From the NCBI GenBank assembly GCA_025938035.1, contig JAICQE010000032.1, forward strand, positions 1 to 29,891: a stretch of DNA of 29,891 nt. Reading direction: 5' to 3'. Below are positions 16,381 through 22,802 of this stretch, one piece after another. Origin of the DNA: Vicinamibacteria bacterium (GTDB lineage Bacteria > Acidobacteriota > Vicinamibacteria > Vicinamibacterales > UBA2999). The notes beneath the pieces were generated by a model that saw nothing but the letters and a program-made list of their open reading frames with translations, was not told the DNA's origin and searched no databases. The position numbers and the translations under genes are program-made. How positions within the stretch are numbered: position 1 is the first letter of the stretch; each line of letters starts with the position of its first letter.

Positions 16381-16462
16381 AATTCAAAATGCAAAATGCA
16401 AAATGTAAAAGAGTCGTGTGCCGTCGCCGGGTTTGCATTTTGAATTTTGAATTTTGCATTTC
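16381..16462. repeat. AT-rich inverted repeat upstream of fhcA (copy 1)
   Basis: The left arm is built of CAAAATG 7-mers (16381-16405), the loop is about 25 nt, and the right arm of TTTTGAA/TTTTGCA 7-mers runs from about 16430 to 16461. Arms match those of the element at 28632-28724 almost base for base while the loops differ. It overlaps the stop of the upstream gene and ends 10 nt before the fhcA start. It is strikingly AT-rich against its surroundings. Confidence 0.85.
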
Positions 16463-17309
16463 AGGGAACTACGACGGTCGTGCGGTCCACGGATTTCATC
16501 TCCCCGACCATCAGCTCGTGCGCGTAGTTCTGCTGCTGGCAGACGTACTCGAACAGCTCGGTGTTCGCCTCCCAGCTCAGAATTACGCTGGTCGTCCAGC
16601 GCGCGCTGTAGGCGCCCGGGTCGTCGACCGTCAGCGAGTACTCCATCGTGCTGTAGTCCTTCCGAGTCCAGCGCTCGATGGTGTGCAGCCGTTCGGTGTG
16701 CGGCAGGCCCTTGCGATCGAGCCAGAAGCCCTCGTGGAAGTGGGTCGTGTCGGAGACGAGCGTGTCGCCCTCCCACCACCCGATGGAATGGCCGTATGCG
16801 GTGCGCAGGCCGTTCACCGGATGCGTGCGCCCGTCCATATAGATCGTCCTGAACGTGTGGGGCCCGCCGATGTCGAAGATGTAGATCTTCTGCTGCTCGG
16901 GCAGCTCGAGGAACTCGACACCATACGGCGTTTGAAACTCACGCGCGACACCGGAGGGCTTGCAGCGCGTGTGCGGCTCGAGTTCGTTGACCTGGCGATC
17001 CGCGAACACACCGCGCGCCCATGGAAGAATCGGCACCTGATCGAGCGGTTTGATGGGGACGCCAGTGATGCCCGGACCCGGGAGCCAGACGCCTTTGTCC
17101 GCCGGCGTCGCGCCCTGCAGCAGCACGCGCCCGGTGGCTGTTCGCGGCGCCGGCCGCGGCGGTCCACCGCCGCGACGGGCGCGCTCTTGTTGCGCGATAA
17201 CGCCGCCGATGACCTCCCGGTTCTGATCCTGTGCGACCAGCGGCGGCGTCCCGGCAACGGCCACGAACACGATCGCCGCGGAAAGAGCGGCGATCAAACC
17301 CGGTTTCAT
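16461..17309 (-). CDS. Secreted protein of unknown function, GWWEGDTL-type
   Basis: A 282-residue exported protein that I recognise only as a type common in Acidobacteriota and other soil bacteria, with no assigned function. A signal peptide ends near residue 26 (LVAQ). The first third is low-complexity and Arg/Pro-rich. The conserved core is at about 165-235: IYMDGRTHP, YGHSIGWWEGDTLVSDTTHFHEGFWLDRKGLPHTERLHTIERW and Y-T-DDPGAY, a pattern of aromatic, His and acidic residues suggesting a binding site, though no known catalytic motif is visible. Its ATG overlaps the SWIB gene stop (ATGA), so the two are translationally coupled. It lies inside the four-gene block separating fhcB from fhcA. Confidence 0.7.
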   Translation of the reverse strand: MKPGLIAALSAAIVFVAVAGTPPLVAQDQNREVIGGVIAQQERARRGGGPPRPAPRTATGRVLLQGATPADKGVWLPGPGITGVPIKPLDQVPILPWARGVFADRQVNELEPHTRCKPSGVAREFQTPYGVEFLELPEQQKIYIFDIGGPHTFRTIYMDGRTHPVNGLRTAYGHSIGWWEGDTLVSDTTHFHEGFWLDRKGLPHTERLHTIERWTRKDYSTMEYSLTVDDPGAYSARWTTSVILSWEANTELFEYVCQQQNYAHELMVGEMKSVDRTTVVVP

Positions 17310-17626
17310 TTACTCAGATGCTTGTTCACCAGCTTGGTCATCTCGAACATGTTCACGGTCGCCTTGCCGCCGAAGACGGGCTTCAGCGTGGCGTCGGCCT
17401 TGATCATGCGCTTGTTCTTCTGATCCTGCAGCTTGTTCTTCTTGATGTAGGCCCAGAGCCGCTTGGTCACTTCGGTGCGCGGAATCGGCTTCGACCCGAC
17501 CACCGGGGTGAGCTTGTCGCTCGGAGTCACCGGCGCCATGAACGCCGCGTTCGCCTTGCGGCCCGACGACTTCTTCTTGCCTGCGGTCTTGCTCTTCCCT
17601 CGTGATGCAGTCTTCTTCTTGGCCAT
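17306..17626 (-). CDS. SWIB/MDM2-domain protein with basic histone-like tail
   Basis: A 106-residue protein. The ATG at 17626 follows AAGGAG with 6 nt spacing. Residues 1-30 are a Lys/Ser/Ala tail (AKKKTASRGKSKTAGKKKSSGRK) like histone H1 or the bacterial H1-like proteins. Residues 35-106 form a SWIB domain: MAPVTPSDKLTPVVGSKPIPRTEVTKRLWAYIKKNKLQD, then RMIKADATLKPVFGGKATVNMFEMTKLVNKHL. SWIB domains are best known in eukaryotic SWI/SNF subunits and in Chlamydia; stand-alone bacterial versions may be nucleoid-associated, but this is not established. Its stop overlaps the next gene's start, an odd pairing of a DNA-binding-like and a secreted protein. Confidence 0.93.
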   Translation of the reverse strand: MAKKKTASRGKSKTAGKKKSSGRKANAAFMAPVTPSDKLTPVVGSKPIPRTEVTKRLWAYIKKNKLQDQKNKRMIKADATLKPVFGGKATVNMFEMTKLVNKHLSK

Positions 17627-17642
17627 GCGGCTCCTTTTCGAT

Positions 17643-17666
17643 GGCACCCATCACTGGGTGCCCTAC
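17643..17666 (-). repeat. GTAG-type REP-like palindrome, variant stem
   Basis: On the minus strand: GTAG, then GGCACCCA, loop GTGA, then TGGGTGCC. It has the same head, length and layout as the GTAG/GTCCGCC elements but a different stem, so it may be a second REP subfamily. It lies 16 nt upstream of the SWIB start, just before its ribosome-binding site. Confidence 0.65.
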
Positions 17667-17713
17667 GTCCAAATGGGCGCCCTCGTCGAATGAGTGCGCT
17701 GCGTTCGAGCATG

Positions 17714-19360
17714 CTACTTCAGCACGCCCGCATCGTGAACGATTTTTCCATCGACAACCGTCATCACCGACCGGATGCGTCTGATCTGATCGTCGGGTAC
17801 GGTGAAGTAGTCGTCGCTCAGAACCGCCAGGTCGGCCAGCTTCCCGGGTTCGATCGAGCCGAGTTTCTGCTCCATCCGCAGGAACCATCCGTTCTCCCGC
17901 GTGTACAGCCGAAGCGCGTCCTGCCTGGAGATCTTCTGGTCGCCGTTGATCAACTCCCCCGCCGCGTTGACGCCCGTCGTCGCGTAATACAGGTGGAGCC
18001 ATGGGTTGAGCGGCGAGATGTGTGCCGAATCCGAATGCAGCCCGGCGCGGATGCCGTTCTCGAGCACCAGACGGAACGGCGACCCGTTGTTGGTGGCCGT
18101 TCCCTGCAGGTAGCGCCAGCCGGTGAGCTGCACGGCGGCCCCGATCGTTTTCAGGCGATTCAGCAGATCCGGTGTCGCAAACGGCACGTGCGAGATTACC
18201 CACCGGAGATCGGTGATGGGAAACTCGGCGTGCACCTTCTCGTATCCGGCCACTTCGTTTTCGAGATTGGCGAGGGTCAGGGCGTGGCTCTCGCTGCGCC
18301 ACCGCGCCTCGGCCACCAGCTTCTGCGCGGCGAGCCAGACCTCCCCGACGCCGTCGCCCGGCGCGGCTGATTCCCCGATGCCGCCGGTCATCAGCATGTC
18401 GGAGCCGAAGAAGGGGAACTGGTTCTTCAGCCGCTCGCGCAGCATCGGCAGCTGCGGATCGTTCTGACTGGCTGAGAAGTTGGTCTGCAGCCGGATGAAC
18501 GCCCGCCCTTGTCGATAGAGCTCCTGCCACGCGTCGTACATCCGGTACGGGTCGAACGCCGCCAGCGACTGGTTGGGAGCGATCGGCCCCGGTACGCCAA
18601 GGCCGACCTGATCGAGATGCGCCGTCAGGCCCAGTGCGGCGGAATATCGCCAGGCGTCGATGGTGCCCCGCATCTTCGATTCGAGCGTCTGCCGTTGACG
18701 CAGGCGGAACAAGGCGGTCGTCGACGGCATCCCGCCGGCGATGGCGCCGTTGTCGGCGACGGCAACGGCATTCGGCTCACGCTCGAAGAATGCCTTGCCG
18801 GCCGTATTCGTGACCGACGGGCCGTTGAACGTCTGCAGCAGGAAGACCGGGCGATCGGCAACCGCCTCGTCGAGCTCCTTCAGCGTCGGCAGACGCTTTT
18901 CCGCCCACATGTTGGTGTGCCAGCCGCCCATCGCGGTGATGAACTCGTTGGCCGGCACGTCGCGCCGCCGATCGGCGAGCGTCTGCTGGACGTCGCGAAT
19001 CGATCGCGCATTCTCGAGGATCGTGTGATACCCGGGCCGGTTCCCGAGATTCACGAAATGGTTGTGCGCGTCGATGATGCCGGGAATCACCGTGCGCCCG
19101 CGCAGGTCGATCACGCGCGTGCCCGTCGCGCGTGACGGCATGCGTCCGCCGACCGCCTGGAACTGTCCGCTGCGAATCGCAACCGACTCGACGATCGAGC
19201 TGCGCGCATCCATCGTGTGGATGCGGCCGTTGGTGAGGATCAGGTCCGGAACCGCGGCGGCCGGCGCGACCGGCGTCTGTGTGAAGACGATGCGCGCGTC
19301 AGCCGCGATCGCCAGCGCGCCGAGCCCGGCAACAGACAGAAATCGCCGTCGATCAGCCAA
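17714..19360 (-). CDS. Exported YtcJ-like amidohydrolase (Amidohydro_3 type)
   Basis: A 548-residue metal-dependent hydrolase. The start is a TTG at 19360 with AGGAG four bases upstream, giving MADRRRFLSVAGLGALAIAA, a twin-arginine-type export signal (RRRFL). The superfamily opening (DLILTNGRIHTMD) and metal ligands His99 and His101 in PGIIDAHNHF are present, with later blocks GWHTNMW, AHLDQVGLG, WVISHVPFA, GLHSDSAH and the end GSIEPGKLADLAVLSDDYF. The length and the wide insertion after the HxH motif fit the YtcJ/Amidohydro_3 group. The substrate is unknown. The esterase gene ends 8 nt upstream of it, so they are co-transcribed. It is in the block between fhcB and fhcA, with no evident C1 role. 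Confidence 0.88.
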   Translation of the reverse strand: MADRRRFLSVAGLGALAIAADARIVFTQTPVAPAAAVPDLILTNGRIHTMDARSSIVESVAIRSGQFQAVGGRMPSRATGTRVIDLRGRTVIPGIIDAHNHFVNLGNRPGYHTILENARSIRDVQQTLADRRRDVPANEFITAMGGWHTNMWAEKRLPTLKELDEAVADRPVFLLQTFNGPSVTNTAGKAFFEREPNAVAVADNGAIAGGMPSTTALFRLRQRQTLESKMRGTIDAWRYSAALGLTAHLDQVGLGVPGPIAPNQSLAAFDPYRMYDAWQELYRQGRAFIRLQTNFSASQNDPQLPMLRERLKNQFPFFGSDMLMTGGIGESAAPGDGVGEVWLAAQKLVAEARWRSESHALTLANLENEVAGYEKVHAEFPITDLRWVISHVPFATPDLLNRLKTIGAAVQLTGWRYLQGTATNNGSPFRLVLENGIRAGLHSDSAHISPLNPWLHLYYATTGVNAAGELINGDQKISRQDALRLYTRENGWFLRMEQKLGSIEPGKLADLAVLSDDYFTVPDDQIRRIRSVMTVVDGKIVHDAGVLK

Positions 19361-19368
19361 GGACTCCT

Positions 19369-20469
19369 CTACTTGAATGCCAGATGCCGAGCGAAGAACG
19401 GAATGACCTTCTCTTCCAGCCGCTGCATCACCTTGTTGCCGTGATCGCCCTCATAGGTCTCGAACGTGTGCGGCACGCCGAAGCGCTTCAACCGCGCCAC
19501 CATGACTTCGTTGCTCGCCAGCAGTGAATCCTGCAGGCCGATGTCGATCGCAATCGCCGTGTACTTCTTCAGGTTTGGAACGAACTGATCGAGCAACGCC
19601 ACCGGCGAGTTCGCCGCGTACTTCACCGCCACCGCGGGCACCACCTCTCCGCTCTTCGTCGGCAGATCGAGATAGAAAGGCGGATTCTCCGGGTTGGGTG
19701 CCCATGCAGCGGCGCGAGCAAGGCTTCCCTGCGCGCCACGGTTGCCGCGAGCTTCCTCGATTGACGTGATCGACTCGGCTGCGGACGGCTGGCCGCCGCG
19801 GCCCGGGCGGACGGTGCCCTCGTTGAGGCAGCAGGAGCTCAACGCGTACATGGCCGCGAACACGTCGGGACGCTTCATGGCGATCTTGAACGTCCCGTAG
19901 CCGCCCATCGAGTGACCGCCAAGCCCGCGCGCCTCGCGCCGCGGAATCGTGCGGTAGTTCTCGTCCATGTACGCCACGAGATCGTCCGCGACGTAGTCCT
20001 CCCAGAACCCCGTCGTCGGCGAGTTGGAGTACATGCAGCCGCCGAACGCATTCATGCAGTTCGGCATCACGAGGATCATTTCCTTCGCGGCGCCGCCGGT
20101 GAACACGCGGTCGGCGACGACATGCAGGAGGCGCTGCGGGTTCGTGCCGAAGTAGCTCAGATCCGTCCCGGTATAGCCGTGCAGCAGGTAGACGACCGGG
20201 AAGCGGCGCGTCCGATCCGTGAGATAGCTGGGGGGAAGGTAAACCGAGACGTCGGGAGCGTCGGATTCCTTGAGCAGATTGCCGACGAGCGATTTGCCAT
20301 GCACCGTGATCCGCTCCAGCTTCCCCTTGAGAACCGCCGGCGCGGCAGCGGGCGCCGTGTCCTGCGCGGCGGGTGCGGCGGCCTGGCCGGACACGCGCGC
20401 TCCGTTGAACGCGATTGACGTAAACAGCGCGATGGGTAAGGTGAGCTGCAGCGTACGACGTCGAATCAT
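19369..20469 (-). CDS. Secreted putative esterase (esterase D / PF00756 type)
   Basis: A 366-residue alpha/beta hydrolase starting at the ATG at 20469 (MIRRRTLQLTL) with a signal peptide of about 28 residues; the frame stays open into the upstream repeat but that stretch is not coding. After an Ala/Pro linker come the oxyanion region YLLHGYTGTDLSYF, the nucleophile elbow GHSMGG with Ser187, an acid candidate Asp314 in LQDSLL, and His343 in EGDHGNK. The family includes S-formylglutathione hydrolase (FghA) and feruloyl or mycolyl esterases. A formaldehyde link via FghA is tempting in a C1 region, but the signal peptide and long inserts argue against it. Gene order: just downstream of fhcB, 114 bp away across a repeat. 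Confidence 0.85.
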   Translation of the reverse strand: MIRRRTLQLTLPIALFTSIAFNGARVSGQAAAPAAQDTAPAAAPAVLKGKLERITVHGKSLVGNLLKESDAPDVSVYLPPSYLTDRTRRFPVVYLLHGYTGTDLSYFGTNPQRLLHVVADRVFTGGAAKEMILVMPNCMNAFGGCMYSNSPTTGFWEDYVADDLVAYMDENYRTIPRREARGLGGHSMGGYGTFKIAMKRPDVFAAMYALSSCCLNEGTVRPGRGGQPSAAESITSIEEARGNRGAQGSLARAAAWAPNPENPPFYLDLPTKSGEVVPAVAVKYAANSPVALLDQFVPNLKKYTAIAIDIGLQDSLLASNEVMVARLKRFGVPHTFETYEGDHGNKVMQRLEEKVIPFFARHLAFK

Positions 20470-20484
20470 GGCCGAACTATATAG

Positions 20485-20600
20485 GTTGCCTGGGTGGCCT
20501 GGGTAGCCTCGATGGCCTGGGTAGCCTGGGTTGCCTCGATTCAGCGGCGAGCGCATTAAGCCAGGCCACTCAGGCTACCCAGCTACCCAGGCTGCCCAAG
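20485..20600. repeat. Inverted repeat with GCCTGGGTA 9-mer arms, overlapping fhcB 3' end
   Basis: The left arm (20485-20541) is made of about six 9-nt units of the form GCCTGGGTA / GCCTCGATG; the right arm (20558-20600) is the reverse complement type (CCAGGCTAC, CCAGCTAC). The right arm contains the fhcB stop codon and its last codons. Confidence 0.8.
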
Positions 20601-21869
20601 CCGCACTGCCAGCGACGCGATGGTTTCCGCCGTGGCCGGCGGGCCATCGATGGCACGGTCCAGTGGCAGCGGCACGTCATCCATGCGCAGCGCCGTGCCG
20701 GATTCGTGGATTCCGGCGATTGCGGTGTCGACGACGGCCGCCGCGCCGGCAAAGACGCTCTCGCTGGCGCGAGGCCCGATGGCGACCGCGGGAAGCTGGC
20801 TCATGGCTCCTGCGAGTCCAGGCGGCAGACGCGCGGCAGATCCCACCAGCAGCACCGCATCGACGCCGCCGCGAGCGAGCCGTGCCGCTGCCGCCTCGTA
20901 AGGGCGATATCGCGGGTAGCCGCTGGCAAAGTCAACAGCCATCGGATATCCGGTCTGGGCGGTGAGGCACGCGTCCGCACCCGATCGGTTGCCGCCCGCG
21001 CGCAGCGTGACGAGGGCGCTGCGGGTCGGGCCGTTGAGCGCCTGGACAAACGCAATCAGCGCCGCGCTGCGACCACTGTCGCGCGCGCCGTCACGATCGT
21101 CGGGTTCGACATCCGCAATCACTGCAACGTACTTTCCGCTCAGCAGGGTCTGCAGGACGGTTCTTATGTCATCCGATCGTGGGGCGAGCTTTGTCAGGCT
21201 CGCCTTCGCGGACCCGACAGGGCCCGCGCCACGATCACCATTCCAGCCGTTGATGTCCGCCGTGAGCTCCGTCAGCGTCGCGACCTCGCGGTCGGGCATC
21301 ACCGTGAGCCGGAGATCCGCGTCCTCGGGTCCGCGCGCGCTGCCAACGTCTACCGCGACGACTTTCCGAGCGCTGCGGCTGCCGACATGTAGTCCCTGCA
21401 CGTCTGGCGCGTAACGCGTCCGGAAGCGCGGATAACGCTGTGCAGGATCGACTCCCCAGAACACGACGACATCGGCGCGGTTTTTCAGTTCGCCCAGCGT
21501 TGCAGACGCGCGCCCGGTTTCCTGCGCGGCAAGAAGTGCCGCCCTCACCGTCGCGGACGTCACGGTGTCGATCGTCGCCCGCAGCGCGTCGGCGATCGCG
21601 ATGGCCGCGCGCTGCGCTTCACACGAAATGTCGGGAGCCAGGTAGACGAGTGGGCGCGCCGCATTGCGGAGAACAACCGCCGCTCTGGCGAGCGCGTCGT
21701 CTACGGGACAGGCCTGACCGCCACGCAGCGCGCGCGATGGGACGCTGCCGTCACCAAACCATTCCACGCCGAGCGCGCAGGCGTGGACGGCGTCGACGAT
21801 CCGGTTGCGTTCGATACGGAGCTGAATGTCGTCGCACGCGCAGCCGCACCCCAGGCACGTCGCCAGCAT
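20583..21869 (-). CDS. fhcB: Formyltransferase/hydrolase complex subunit B
   Basis: A 428-residue subunit homologous to the molybdopterin-domain subunit FwdB of formylmethanofuran dehydrogenase. The ATG at 21869 gives MLATCLGCGCACDDI, the family N-terminus. Further blocks are CPVDDALARAAVVLRNAARPLVYL, ISCEAQRAAIAIADAL, RADVVVFWGVDPAQRYPRFRTRY, ADLRLTVMPDREVATLTEL and LLVGSAARLP. Cys5, 8, 10, 12 and Cys83 in SCEAQ are present. In the bacterial Fhc complex this subunit has no redox cofactor and is thought structural, so the retained cysteines deserve comparison. Residues 211-226 are encoded by an interspersed palindromic repeat, and the last residues by another repeat arm. The start follows the stop of the alpha/beta hydrolase gene by one base. 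Confidence 0.9.
   Translation of the reverse strand: MLATCLGCGCACDDIQLRIERNRIVDAVHACALGVEWFGDGSVPSRALRGGQACPVDDALARAAVVLRNAARPLVYLAPDISCEAQRAAIAIADALRATIDTVTSATVRAALLAAQETGRASATLGELKNRADVVVFWGVDPAQRYPRFRTRYAPDVQGLHVGSRSARKVVAVDVGSARGPEDADLRLTVMPDREVATLTELTADINGWNGDRGAGPVGSAKASLTKLAPRSDDIRTVLQTLLSGKYVAVIADVEPDDRDGARDSGRSAALIAFVQALNGPTRSALVTLRAGGNRSGADACLTAQTGYPMAVDFASGYPRYRPYEAAAARLARGGVDAVLLVGSAARLPPGLAGAMSQLPAVAIGPRASESVFAGAAAVVDTAIAGIHESGTALRMDDVPLPLDRAIDGPPATAETIASLAVRLGQPG
21193..21236. repeat. Interspersed palindrome family 2, copy B, inside fhcB
   Basis: It has GTCAGGC at one end, the near-palindrome GCGGACCC-GACA-GGGCCCGC (one mismatch) and CCACGATC at the other end. It is read in frame as residues GDRGAGPVGSAKASLT of FhcB. 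It aligns with the intergenic copy at 13753-13795. Confidence 0.75.
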
Positions 21870-21870
21870 C

Positions 21871-22728
21871 CTATTTGCGGTGCTGGCCCAGGAAATCGAA
21901 AATCTGCGACGCGTACGTCAGGTACGCCTCGAGATGCGTGCCGCCGGGAACGGTGGCGTACACCGTCTCGACTCCGGCCGCCTTTGCCGCAGCGGCCATC
22001 CGCTGCGACGCTTCGATCGGATTCGACGTGTCCTGATCGCCGTGGATGACCATCAGCGCGACGTTTCCCTTCAACTTGTCGAAGGGATAGTTGTCGAACA
22101 CGATCGGTCCCGAGCTGACGACGACGGCGGCAAACCGTTCCGGATACTTCGCCGCGAGATGAAGCGCGCCCGAACCGGACGGGTTCTGACCGTGCAGGTA
22201 CACGCGCGATGTGTCCACGTTGTATTCCTTCGTCACCAGATTCATCACGTGCAGGACATCCTGCTCGGCGCGCTCGTCCTCCTGCGGCGTCCAGCCCGCC
22301 GCGGGCACCGACGGCGTGGGGACCCGTGCAATCGGATAGCGGCTGCCGTAGTACGGCTGGCTGAGCCCGCGATAGCCCATCGGAGTGACCACGATGTAGC
22401 CGCGCTGGGCGGCCTGCTTCACCAGGTCGTTGCCGGCGCGGTACGGGCCGTCAACCGTGTTGCCGGCGCGCAGCGTGACGAGCATCGGCAGTTTCTGCTC
22501 CGGCTTCCATGAGGTCGGGACGAACAGCCGGTACGGAATCGATTCGCCGGTGCCGGGGAAGTTGTAGATGCGGTACTGCTCTCCCGTGTGGCGATACAGC
22601 GGCGCGGCCGGATTCGGCTCGGGCGGAGGAGGGGCGGCGCCCCGGCCACCCGGCGGCGCCTGCGCGGCAGTCAGCGCGGCACTCGCGATCAGGAGCAATG
22701 CAATCATCACGCGCGATTGTGCAGTCAC
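21871..22728 (-). CDS. Secreted alpha/beta hydrolase (PHB-depolymerase/prolyl-oligopeptidase-like) with altered elbow
   Basis: A 285-residue exported protein. The GTG at 22728 has a strong GGAGG 7 nt upstream, giving TAQSRVMIALLLIASAALTAAQ as signal peptide, then a Pro/Ala linker. The fold is seen in RIYNFPGTGESIPYRLFVP, KLPMLVTLRAG, GYIVVTPMGYRG and DVLHVMNLVTKEYNVDTSRVYLHGQ. The nucleophile elbow, normally GxSxG, reads GQNPSGSG at about 180-187, so the usual serine position is Asn182. Asp (HGDQD, 231/233) and His265 (GGTHLEAY) are present. It is either inactive or uses a nearby serine. Its stop and the fhcB start are one base apart (TAG-G-ATG), so fhcB is translated from the same message. 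This coupling is unexpected, as one product is exported and the other is cytoplasmic. Confidence 0.8.
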   Translation of the reverse strand: MTAQSRVMIALLLIASAALTAAQAPPGGRGAAPPPPEPNPAAPLYRHTGEQYRIYNFPGTGESIPYRLFVPTSWKPEQKLPMLVTLRAGNTVDGPYRAGNDLVKQAAQRGYIVVTPMGYRGLSQPYYGSRYPIARVPTPSVPAAGWTPQEDERAEQDVLHVMNLVTKEYNVDTSRVYLHGQNPSGSGALHLAAKYPERFAAVVVSSGPIVFDNYPFDKLKGNVALMVIHGDQDTSNPIEASQRMAAAAKAAGVETVYATVPGGTHLEAYLTYASQIFDFLGQHRK

Positions 22729-22744
22729 GGAAGCACCTCCCGCA

Positions 22745-22772
22745 GGCGGACCTGACACGGTCCGCCCCACGA
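22745..22772. repeat. Interspersed palindrome family 2, copy C, in alpha/beta hydrolase leader
   Basis: GGCGGACC, loop TGACAC, GGTCCGCC, then CCACGAG. It shares the GCGGAC/GACA/GTCCGC/CCACGA skeleton with copies A and B. On the minus strand it would form a hairpin in the 5' leader just before the GGAGG of the hydrolase-fhcB message. Confidence 0.65.
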
Positions 22773-22773
22773 G

Positions 22774-22779
22774 ATTCTA
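22774..22779 (-). promoter_or_regulatory. Candidate -10 for the hydrolase-fhcB transcript
   Basis: TAGAAT on the minus strand, with no clear -35. It would start a leader of about 40 nt that includes the palindrome at 22745-22772. Confidence 0.35.
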
Positions 22780-22789
22780 CCTTCCCCAT

Positions 22790-22795
22790 TACAAT
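22790..22795 (+). promoter_or_regulatory. Candidate -10 for a leaderless dehydrogenase transcript
   Basis: TACAAT, followed after 7 nt by the ATG at 22803. With normal -10 to +1 spacing the transcript would begin at the start codon itself. No ribosome-binding site is visible. Confidence 0.45.
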
Positions 22796-22802
22796 GCGCC
22801 TC

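Noticed and set aside
19369..20469. Assigning the esterase as S-formylglutathione hydrolase of a parallel formaldehyde route
   Set aside because: It has a signal peptide, long inserts after the nucleophile and no glutathione-dependent dehydrogenase nearby.
20470..20556. Collagen-like Gly-Pro N-terminal extension of the esterase (GNPGYPGHRGYPGHPGN)
   Set aside because: It is the translation of the GCCTGGGTA repeat arm. The ATG at 20469 follows it and begins a proper signal peptide.
12863..21869. Reading the fhc genes as an archaeal-type formylmethanofuran dehydrogenase
   Set aside because: No fwdD, fwdF, fwdG or other redox subunit is in the window, and fhcD (Ftr) is fused into the same gene order as in bacterial Fhc complexes.
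22745..22772. Riboswitch in the leader of the hydrolase-fhcB message
   Set aside because: The hairpin is explained as a member of a dispersed palindrome family, and no conserved aptamer was recognised.
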